From Deltaproteobacteria bacterium (GTDB lineage: Bacteria > Desulfobacterota > Syntrophobacteria > Syntrophobacterales > Syntrophobacteraceae), in assembly GCA_021793275.1 (NCBI GenBank), contig JAJYTC010000021.1:1-40131 (forward strand): 40,131 nt of DNA, read 5' to 3'. The position numbers and the translations under genes are program-made. Shown piece by piece: positions 1 through 7,713 of this stretch (the stretch's first letter is position 1; every line of letters begins with the position of its first letter). The notes beneath the pieces are model-generated. The model made no database searches. It was not told the origin of the DNA and saw only the letters and a list, made by a program, of their open reading frames with translations.

Positions 1-154
1 GCTTCTTGGCCGGCGCTTTGGCTGGAGCCGCCTTTGTTGCGGGCTCGTGCATAGCCGGCGGGCTCGCAGGCTCGGCAGCCATTACGATCGGGCACGCAGC
101 CACTGAAGCCCCGAACAGAACAGCGGTAATGATCGAGAAAACCTTACCCTTCAT
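1..154 (-). CDS. Small exported Ala/Pro-rich protein, truncated by window edge (MKGKVFSIITAVLFGASVAACPIVMAAEPASPPAMHEPATKAAPAKAPAKK...)
   Basis: Reverse-strand reading from ATG at 154 gives a signal-peptide-like N-terminus; runs off the window start. Confidence 0.55.
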   Translation of the reverse strand, partial: MKGKVFSIITAVLFGASVAACPIVMAAEPASPPAMHEPATKAAPAKAPAKK

Positions 155-286
155 ATATAAGCTCCTTTCCTCCTTCGAAATAACCATGCCGCTTTGAGAG
201 AGAGTTCAACCACGGCGAACATTTTAAGGATAAAATTTGAAATATACAAATTAAGAATTTGTCCAAAATCACTTTTTATGTTTTTT

Positions 287-1093
287 TTACCGGCGGTAAG
301 ACTTGCCCCGAGTCCGTCGTGCTTCTTTCCTGCCCACGCTCTTTTTCACCGGACTCTTTCGCACATGGGCGGCCCTTACGGACCTGCGCCGCTTTCCAGC
401 CGCTTTTGCAGACGGTCGAACGAGTCTGGCGCGTTGCCGCCGACTTGATGCGCGCGAAGACCTCAATTTCCTGGCGGCCGAATGCCTGGTTGAATACGAC
501 TTTCTATAAACAGCCCTTTTCTGAGAGGTCCTCAAGCGTTTATACGGCCTGCGCGTTGCAGCCCTCGTCCTTCGGACAGGCCTCCTTCGCAATACGACAT
601 GCGCTCGCTGCCTCCTCTTCGAGTACCTGTGCAATGCCGATTTCCTGCCCCCTCTTATCCAGCGTTGCGACGATTTTCGCCTATAGTACCTGTGCCTTCC
701 GTGTGAGCGCGATACCCTTTTCACGGCTCGCGGCCTCGAATGATTCAGCCAGCCCGGTTTGTTGAACGAAGGGTGAGCGGTTGGACTCGGATGAAAGTTG
801 GAAGGATTATACTCGTGCTTCAACAGGTCTTGATATTGCTCCTGGAGTTCGCGAACCCTGTTGTTAACCTGCGATCGACTTTGGCTCTGTGGAGGCGCAG
901 GACTCTGCCCCTGGTGTTGACCTTGAGCCGAGGCCTGAGTCTGCCCCTGCCTTTGACTGAATTGGTTTTGACTTGCCTCGGCGGCAAGGCGGCTAAGTGC
1001 AAAAAAGACTGATATCGAAACCATGGCGGTCAACATGAGTGTATTACGAAATCTCATGGGATCTCCTCTATGTGAAAGCCGTTTTTGCAGCAA
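287..1093 (-). CDS. Predicted secreted, Gln-rich then extremely Arg/Lys-rich low-complexity protein
   Basis: 268-aa ORF; likely start at internal Met (MRFRNTLMLTAMVSISVFFALSRLAAEA) gives a signal peptide; C-terminal half dominated by R/K/S. Confidence 0.5.
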   Translation of the reverse strand: MLQKRLSHRGDPMRFRNTLMLTAMVSISVFFALSRLAAEASQNQFSQRQGQTQASAQGQHQGQSPAPPQSQSRSQVNNRVRELQEQYQDLLKHEYNPSNFHPSPTAHPSFNKPGWLNHSRPRAVKRVSRSHGRHRYYRRKSSQRWIRGGRKSALHRYSKRRQRAHVVLRRRPVRRTRAATRRPYKRLRTSQKRAVYRKSYSTRHSAARKLRSSRASSRRQRARLVRPSAKAAGKRRRSVRAAHVRKSPVKKSVGRKEARRTRGKSYRR

Positions 1094-1338
1094 TCGAGCA
1101 GGCTTTCAATTTCATTCGGTTTTGGCTGGAGCATCTTTGTCGCGGGCGAATATATCATAACTGAGGATATTTACAACGCCCGCCGGGACATATGAAAAAT
1201 GATTCAAAGCCCGATCCGGTCAGTGTATTTCAAAATCGTATTTCCCGATGAGGACTCTCACGTTCTGGCGGATTTGCCTGATCGTGCTGAAATGATATCT
1301 TTTAAGCAGAATCACGGTAAGCGGCACAGGGGGGTGCG

Positions 1339-2268
1339 ATGAACGCTGCATACATCGAAGCATATCGAAGCGGTCGGCTCGAGCAATCTTTGGCCCGCGC
1401 GTCCCGTTGGATGAGCAAATGCACTCTATGCCCGCGCATGTGCAGGGTCGACAGGATGGCTGGTGAGACAGGCTTTTGCAAAACTGGAAAACTCGCAGTG
1501 GTGGCCAGTTTCGGGCCCCATTACGGAGAGGAGCGCCCACTTGTGGGCAGGGGCGGTTCAGGGGCTGTTTTCTTTTCGTTCTGCAATCTTTCCTGTCAAT
1601 TCTGCCAGAACTATGACATCAGCCATGGCGGTGAGGGTTCGCCCGTGGGCCCCGAACAGCTTGCCGAAATCATGTTGGCCCTTCAAAAAATGGGTTGTCA
1701 TAATATAAATCTTGTCACCCCCACACACGTCATCCAGCCTATCCTCCAGGCGCTCCTCTTCGCCGTCGCAAAGGGATTGCGCGTGCCGCTCGTGTACAAT
1801 TGCGGAGGCTACGAACGTGTTGCGGCGTTAAAGCTTTTGGAGGGAATAGTCGATATATATATGCCGGATTTCAAATTCTGGGACACCGAAACGGCGCGGG
1901 AATTGTGCGGCGCCCCCGATTATCCTTCTCGCGCCCGTGAAGCACTGCGGGAGATGCACAGGCAGGTGGGAGAGTTGGTTTGCGATGAGAGCGGGGTGGC
2001 TCGAAGAGGCGTGTTGGTGCGGCACCTGGTAATGCCCAACGGACTGGCGGGAACGGCTGAAATTGTCGGCTTCATAGCCGCCCGGATCTCGACGCGCACC
2101 TATGTCAACATAATGGACCAGTATCATCCTTGCGGCATGGCCTTCTTTAATGAGGCAATAAACCGCAGGATCACCCGCGCAGAATTCAACCAGGCGCTGG
2201 AAGCTGCCCGAAAAGCCGGCCTGACACGCCTGGACAACCGGCCCGGGCGCTGGATAATCGACAAATAA
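1339..2268 (+). CDS. Radical SAM protein, PflA-like / COG1313 type
   Basis: CNLSCQFC radical SAM cysteine motif after an N-terminal CTLCPRMCRVDR region; YMPDFKFWD, VRHLVMPN. Confidence 0.88.
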   Translation: MNAAYIEAYRSGRLEQSLARASRWMSKCTLCPRMCRVDRMAGETGFCKTGKLAVVASFGPHYGEERPLVGRGGSGAVFFSFCNLSCQFCQNYDISHGGEGSPVGPEQLAEIMLALQKMGCHNINLVTPTHVIQPILQALLFAVAKGLRVPLVYNCGGYERVAALKLLEGIVDIYMPDFKFWDTETARELCGAPDYPSRAREALREMHRQVGELVCDESGVARRGVLVRHLVMPNGLAGTAEIVGFIAARISTRTYVNIMDQYHPCGMAFFNEAINRRITRAEFNQALEAARKAGLTRLDNRPGRWIIDK

Positions 2269-2360
2269 GCAGTGTCTTTCATTTGAGGCATAAGTATTGC
2301 TAATTGGATGACCGTTTCCCTGAGGATCTCGCCGGCTCCCGGCATTAACTCGGAGGCTCC

Positions 2361-3443
2361 ATGGCTAAAATAGATGCTTTCTTCAAGCTGATGAACGAAC
2401 AAAAAGCTTCCGACCTGCACATGGTCTCGGGCCAGCAGCCGGTTTTGAGGATTCGAGGCGATTTGGAGCGCGTCAAATATAGAATCCTCGATGACAACGA
2501 ATTGCGCTCGATGCTCTACGAGATCACGCCCGAAGATAAGTTAAAGGTATTCGAGGAAACCGGAGACCTTGATTTTGCTTATGAAATCCCCGGACTTGCC
2601 CGTTACCGTGCCAATTTTTTCATTCAAAAAAACGGGATCGGAGCGGTTTTTCGGGAGATTCCAAGTGAGATTCTCTCAGTCGACCAGCTTGGCCTTCCCC
2701 CCGTCGTAAACCGGCTGGCCCTGCTGCCCCGAGGCATCGTTATCGTGACCGGCCCGACCGGAAGCGGCAAGTCCACAACTCTTGCCGCGATCATAGATGA
2801 GGCCAACCGCAAGAGAAAAGAGCACATAGTTACAATCGAAGACCCCATAGAGTTCGTTCATACGAGCAAGAGCTGCCTGATAAATCACCGGGAAATCGGC
2901 ACACACACGCGAAGTTTCGCCTCCGCGCTGAGGGCCTCACTGCGCGAGGACCCCGATATTATCCTCGTGGGCGAAATGCGAGACCTCGAGACAATCCGCC
3001 TGGCGATCGAGGCTGCTGCGACGGGCCATCTCGTTTTTTCCACCCTCCATACACAGAGCGCACCAAAGACTATCGACCGGATAATAGAGGTATTTCCGGT
3101 AGCTGAACAGGCTCAGATTCGCTCGACCCTGGCCGACGGCATCCGGGCTGTAATTTCCCAGGCGCTTTTCAAACGCATCGATGTCAAGGGGCGAATAGCA
3201 GTCGTTGAAATATTGATAGCAACCCATGCGGTAAGGGCGATGATTCGTGAATCAAAAACCCATCAGCTCCAATCCGCGATGCAGACGGGGAAAAAGTACG
3301 GAATGCAGACCCTCGACGATGCCATAGCCGCTCACCTGAAGGCAGGCCGAATCGACCCCATGGAAGCCTACATGAAATGCGTGGACAAGGACAAGTTTCG
3401 TTCCTACCTTACCGAGGCTCCGCCCGACTTTACCGAGGTCTAG
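2361..3443 (+). CDS. pilT: Type IV pilus retraction ATPase PilT-family protein
   Basis: Walker A GPTGSGKST, EDPIEFVH, LREDPDIILVGEMRD, ATGHLVFSTLHT. Confidence 0.92.
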   Translation: MAKIDAFFKLMNEQKASDLHMVSGQQPVLRIRGDLERVKYRILDDNELRSMLYEITPEDKLKVFEETGDLDFAYEIPGLARYRANFFIQKNGIGAVFREIPSEILSVDQLGLPPVVNRLALLPRGIVIVTGPTGSGKSTTLAAIIDEANRKRKEHIVTIEDPIEFVHTSKSCLINHREIGTHTRSFASALRASLREDPDIILVGEMRDLETIRLAIEAAATGHLVFSTLHTQSAPKTIDRIIEVFPVAEQAQIRSTLADGIRAVISQALFKRIDVKGRIAVVEILIATHAVRAMIRESKTHQLQSAMQTGKKYGMQTLDDAIAAHLKAGRIDPMEAYMKCVDKDKFRSYLTEAPPDFTEV

Positions 3444-3566
3444 GGCCTGCGCTTCACGAAGGCAAAAGTAAAAAGTAAAAAGGCAAAAGTAGAGAACTCC
3501 GCGCTTTTACCTTTTACCTTTTGCCTGTTGACTTGTTGCGGAGTCAAACGGAGCAACTGGGCGATC

Positions 3567-4736
3567 ATGAGACGACAAGAACTGGATGCGCTTCTTCTCG
3601 GTATTCTGGATGAGAACCCCACTGCATCCGACATTAATTTCACGGTGGGAAAACCTATGCAGGCCGAGGTTGACGGCCTTCTAAAACCCGTTTGCGCGGA
3701 ATTCGGCATCGGCGCCCTTACGCCCTTTCACACCGAAACCATAGCCTTGAACCTGGTCGGCGAGGACAGCCGAGGCATCCGGCACCTCCTTAACAGCGGA
3801 TCGTGCGACATTTCCTATCACCTGCCCGGCAGGGCGCGGTTTCGAGTCAATATATTTTCTCAACGCGGCACCTACTCGATCGTCATGCGCCAGCTCCCAA
3901 CCAAGATACTGTCCGTGGACGAACTGGGGCTGCCTCCGGTGATCAAACGGATAGCCGATGAAAAGGTGGGAATCGTCTTTGTTACCGGAGCGACCGGCAG
4001 CGGAAAAACCACCACCCTGGCTGCAATTCTTAACGAAATCAATTCCCGCCGTCCCTGTCACGTAGTGACCCTTGAGGACCCGGTGGAATTTGTTCATCCG
4101 CAGATAAAGGCCACCTTTAATCAGCGCGAGCTGGGTCTTGATTTCGACAACTTTGCAAACGGCCTGCGCGCCGCATTGAGGCAGGCGCCCAAGGTGATAC
4201 TGGTTGGTGAAATGCGCGACCGCGAGACGGTGGAAATCGGACTTAGCGCCGCAGAAACCGGCCACCTTGTCCTGACCACCCTGCACACCTCGGATGCGGG
4301 CCAAAGCGTAAACCGCCTCATCGGTATGTTCGAACTCGACGAGGAGCGGCTCATCCGTATCCGCTTGGCCGACAGCATGAAATGGGTAATCTCCCAGAGG
4401 CTCCTTTCCAAAGTCAGCGGCGGACGCGTTGCCGCACTCGAAATAATGGGCAACAGCCTCAGGGTCCAGGAAGCCATTGTGCACGGCGAAGCCGAAGGCA
4501 AGACTTTCTACGAAATGATGGAACAGGGTGAACATTCGGGATGGACTACATTCGACTCCAGCATCTCTCGGCTCTACAAGACGGGAAAGATAACCGAGGA
4601 AACAGCTCTCGCTTATGCAAACCGGCGCGCGATTGTAAAGAGAAACATCGACCAGATCAAATCCTTTAGGGGTGAAAAGACTAGCGATATCGAGGGATTG
4701 AAAATGGATAGCGAATATCGGAGAAACTTCGTCTGA
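3567..4736 (+). CDS. Second PilT/PilU-family ATPase paralog
   Basis: GATGSGKTTTLAAILNEI, TLEDPVEFVHPQIKA, LVGEMRDRETVE, ETGHLVLTTLHTSDA; start taken at MRRQELD. Confidence 0.9.
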   Translation: MRRQELDALLLGILDENPTASDINFTVGKPMQAEVDGLLKPVCAEFGIGALTPFHTETIALNLVGEDSRGIRHLLNSGSCDISYHLPGRARFRVNIFSQRGTYSIVMRQLPTKILSVDELGLPPVIKRIADEKVGIVFVTGATGSGKTTTLAAILNEINSRRPCHVVTLEDPVEFVHPQIKATFNQRELGLDFDNFANGLRAALRQAPKVILVGEMRDRETVEIGLSAAETGHLVLTTLHTSDAGQSVNRLIGMFELDEERLIRIRLADSMKWVISQRLLSKVSGGRVAALEIMGNSLRVQEAIVHGEAEGKTFYEMMEQGEHSGWTTFDSSISRLYKTGKITEETALAYANRRAIVKRNIDQIKSFRGEKTSDIEGLKMDSEYRRNFV

Positions 4737-4816
4737 TTTCTCATCACAGCACTCCCGCCCCTTGCCAATATCCCGACAATCACATGAGCGCCGCACGCAA
4801 CGAGCGCCCGGCTTCC

Positions 4817-4850
4817 CATTACAGCGGATAGCGGGCTGTCCGCTGTGATG
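4817..4850 (+). terminator. Hairpin downstream of the tandem pilT genes (possible terminator, no clear U-tract)
   Basis: CATTACAGCGGA ... TCCGCTGTGATG, 12-bp arms with one G-U wobble. Confidence 0.45.
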
Positions 4851-4864
4851 ATTTTGTGCGAAAT

Positions 4865-5087
4865 CTACTTTTCAGCCTCTTCAGTATCGGAGAACTCTAA
4901 TATCCTCCTCAATCCCGGCAGCAGCTGAGGGAGATCATGCTTAATCGTTTCCCAGACGATTTACAGACTTAAAAATCGTGGTATTCGCGCTAAGTGCCCG
5001 GCTGGTCAGACCCGCAGTCAGGCTGTTTATGTCCTCGATTGCCGCGAGAATGTCCTCGATCCTGAATCGCCAGTCCCTATTCGGCAT
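4865..5087 (-). pseudogene. HepT (DUF86) toxin remnant with internal deletion and frameshift
   Basis: N-term MPNRDWRFRIEDILAAIEDINSLTAG... and C-term IVWETIKHDLPQLLPGLRRILEFSDTEEAEK* are in different frames; 223 bp in total, central region missing; start overlaps the MNT stop (ATGCCGAATAG). Confidence 0.75.
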
Positions 5088-5391
5088 AGACCGCCTCTTC
5101 CAGGATCCGGTCCCGCAACTGCCGCTTCAAAGCCGGCGGGGTAACCAGATCGACACGCCTGCCCATAAGGTCTTCGAGGTGATGCCGGAGTCGAAGAAAG
5201 GTAAAGAGGCCTACAGGCCTGTCGAATTCGACGAGGATGTCTATGTCGCTGTCGGGTCGAGCCTCTTCCCGGACAACCGAGCCGAAAAGAGCGATGGATT
5301 TCACCCCGAATTGCTGCAGTTCGCCCCGATGGCTTTTCAAGATATCCAACGCGCCTTGCCGCTGCATTATAGCCTGTCCTTTTCGCGCCAA
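5077..5391 (-). CDS. MNT-domain nucleotidyltransferase (MntA-type antitoxin)
   Basis: GSVVREEARPDSDIDILVEF minimal nucleotidyltransferase motif; start may be the internal Met at about 5367. Confidence 0.85.
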   Translation of the reverse strand: MARKGQAIMQRQGALDILKSHRGELQQFGVKSIALFGSVVREEARPDSDIDILVEFDRPVGLFTFLRLRHHLEDLMGRRVDLVTPPALKRQLRDRILEEAVYAE

Positions 5392-5540
5392 CTCGAACGT
5401 GTCGCCGAACTTCCCACACCGGCATCATATCTAAAAGGGCATTGGGTGGCCATAGAGAAATGGCTGACTTGCCCTGCATATATAAACTAATCACTCGCCG
5501 ATGAAGGGATGAACAGGTCTGCCGCTCACTGCCCCTTGCC

Positions 5541-5600
5541 TCAAAAACAAAACCGCCCACCGGCCGGTGGCAGGTGGGCGTGTTTTGTAATAAAGTTCCG
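5541..5600. repeat. Hairpin repeat copy 1 (CCTCAAAAACAAAACCGCCCACC..GGTGGGCG..TTTTG.AATAAAG)
   Basis: Near-identical to copy 2 at about 7615-7673, with a compensatory C-G to T-A change in the stem; T-rich flanks on both strands, so could be a bidirectional terminator. Confidence 0.6.
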
Positions 5601-6234
5601 TAGGGGGGGCGGCGCCATCCTGCCCACCATTGAGGGCAACGCTTGCCTTTTGCCCGCCCTGGACCCTCGCAACTACTTTTGACGCTCCGTATAGAAAGAA
5701 TCGACCTGAGTTCCCGGGAAAACGGGAAAGTGACCAGGTTCGCATAGGCGCAAACCAGTGCCGCTCAAGCGATGATGAGATTATATAAAACGCCGAGGCT
5801 CTTCAGACTGTAATGGCTTAAATACTGCCTAAGGTAGGTGGCGCTATATATAGAGAGAGGCAGATATAGCAGCGCGTTCACGAAAATGAACAGTGCAGAA
5901 CGGCGGTCCATCCGAAGGATCAGGGGGACGAATGAAGGATGAAAAAGCGTTTCCGCAGCTACTGAGCGCGAGGTTGAAGACATTAGTGCCCTGCACTTAC
6001 TGAATACAAAAACGATTGAAAAGAAATGCTCTATCCTCGCCGAGCCGCTTCATGATCCGCCATATGAAAAGTGTGTCGGAAAAGTTTACGGATTCCTGAA
6101 TGAAGGTAATACCGCGATATATAAAGATATTATTGTGAGGCCAGCCCGCTGTCCCCGGTTTTTTTGTCGCAATTCTTTACACATTCGGAAGGTTCAGCAG
6201 AAAGACAGAAAAAGTGACCCGTTTGGTATTATCC

Positions 6235-6252
6235 CAACATTCCAATATGTTG
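6235..6252. promoter_or_regulatory. Candidate activator-binding palindrome upstream of a sigma54 promoter
   Basis: CAACAT-TCCAAT-ATGTTG perfect 6-bp inverted repeat, about 29 bp upstream of the -24 element. Confidence 0.35.
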
Positions 6253-6280
6253 TTTGGCAGAACAATAAATGCCGGCTGCG

Positions 6281-6296
6281 TGGCATATCTGTTGCA
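6281..6296 (+). promoter_or_regulatory. Candidate sigma54 (-24/-12) promoter for the PEP-CTERM gene
   Basis: TGGCATATCTGTTGCA matches TGGCAC-N5-TTGCA with exact GG-N10-GC spacing. Confidence 0.6.
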
Positions 6297-6609
6297 CAAT
6301 AACTACAGTAAAACCTAAACCCACATTGGCATTCGATTCATTGCGGCGGCGGCTGGAGCGTACGTTCCGGTTGCCGGCGGACCGTTCAATTCTATGCTCT
6401 TGCCGGTTCGTGTTCAAAGCGAAAGGAGGTGGGCATCTCAAACATAGAAGGAAGCGCGGTGACAGCCAAGCAGGTATCATGATGCGAGGAATGTGTTTTT
6501 TAAGTGCCGAACCCGTTAATTCCCCGTCTTCGGGGCGGGAATTTCTAAAGCCCCAAAACGCAGCTATGTTTTCATTGGCCCAAATAGGCAAAGGAGGAGG
6601 GACGATAAG

Positions 6610-7431
6610 ATGATGAAAACAGGTTTTGTTATCCTGGCGGTTGTGACTCTAACCGCTGGACTCTTTTTCGTGGCGGTCCAGAGATCAGTGGCTGATACAC
6701 TTCTCTTTAACCGGGGCTTGCCTACCACCAATTTGAACAATGCAGCAGGAACTGATCAGAGCAATGTGTCATGGGCTGACACCGAATCCAGCAGTAATCC
6801 ATCTCAATACTACCTGCCCGGTGACGACTTTACCCTTCCTACCAATGCCGCCGTGAACGACATAAGGGTCTGGATCGTAGGGGCCGGAGATACCGCACCA
6901 GGCGGTTTGCCCTCGGGCCTGTCCTTGTTGGGGGGGGAGGCAGGTGGCCCAATGTCCACAATCTCGAGTACCTACATGTCCACGGCGGTGACATATGCGG
7001 ACGGAGAGTTGTATCAGAGCGGTAGCGGAGCATACTGGAACATCTACCAGGTGGACTTTAAAGTTAACCAGAGCTTGGCCGCTAATGAGACATACGACTT
7101 TTTTGTTGATCAGCCCTTTGTGTCGGGCGGGGGCGGTAACTACTATAATGCTTTCCTCCACGCATCTAATGCGTCCTTGAGCGGTTCGCCGCAGCAGGGC
7201 GCCAACGGCCAGTTCCTGTGGCTCAATGTAGATAACACGAGCCAGACGGTCGAGACCTGGTATTCAGGGACCGGGGAAGGGACCGCAGGCATGCCCGCAG
7301 GGTGGAACAAGAACTCCGACGCCAACGTGCAGGTCTACGGCACAGCTGTTCCCGAACCGTCCTCGATTCTTCTTCTAAGCTTCGGCCTGTTTGGACTGGC
7401 GGTGTTCAAAATGAGGTTTCGGGCAGCTTAG
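6610..7431 (+). CDS. PEP-CTERM sorting-domain secreted protein
   Basis: N-terminal signal peptide; C-terminal AVPEPSSILLLSFGLFGLAVFKMRFRAA (VPEP motif, TM helix, basic tail). Confidence 0.85.
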   Translation: MMKTGFVILAVVTLTAGLFFVAVQRSVADTLLFNRGLPTTNLNNAAGTDQSNVSWADTESSSNPSQYYLPGDDFTLPTNAAVNDIRVWIVGAGDTAPGGLPSGLSLLGGEAGGPMSTISSTYMSTAVTYADGELYQSGSGAYWNIYQVDFKVNQSLAANETYDFFVDQPFVSGGGGNYYNAFLHASNASLSGSPQQGANGQFLWLNVDNTSQTVETWYSGTGEGTAGMPAGWNKNSDANVQVYGTAVPEPSSILLLSFGLFGLAVFKMRFRAA

Positions 7432-7614
7432 ATGACGCCGGTAAAATAGCACAATCCTTTGATACAATGAAAACCTGGCTGCGAATGGGACAAGCGGACG
7501 GGGTCGCTGACGGCCCTGCCCGCTACCTCCAGCCTTTGCAACTATTCCCCACATCCCTCCCGGAAGCATTTCGCAGTATTGATTAGCGCTGCGTCAAATT
7601 CCCCCTCCCTTTTG

Positions 7615-7673
7615 CCTCAAAAACAAAACCGCCTACCGGCCAGTGGCAGGTAGGCGTATTTTGAAATAAAGAG
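7615..7673. repeat. Hairpin repeat copy 2 (CCTCAAAAACAAAACCGCCTACC..GGTAGGCG..TTTTG.AATAAAG)
   Basis: Second copy of the 5541-5600 element, stem CGCCTACC/GGTAGGCG. Confidence 0.6.
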
Positions 7674-7713
7674 CGCATCCGTCGCCGGAAAAAGCGGCGA
7701 AAAATCCTCGCGC

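Noticed and set aside
259-765. 168-aa + strand ORF
   Set aside because: Antisense to the Arg-rich exported protein; Ser/Ala-rich shadow ORF without recognisable motifs
3681-4796. 371-aa minus-strand ORF opposite the second pilT
   Set aside because: Shadow of a clear PilT ATPase gene; no family motifs
6400-6480. c-di-GMP (GEMM-I) riboswitch in the PEP-CTERM leader
   Set aside because: GACAGCCAAGCAGGTATC loosely recalls the GEMM 3' part, but the conserved 5' GGGCAAACC block is absent
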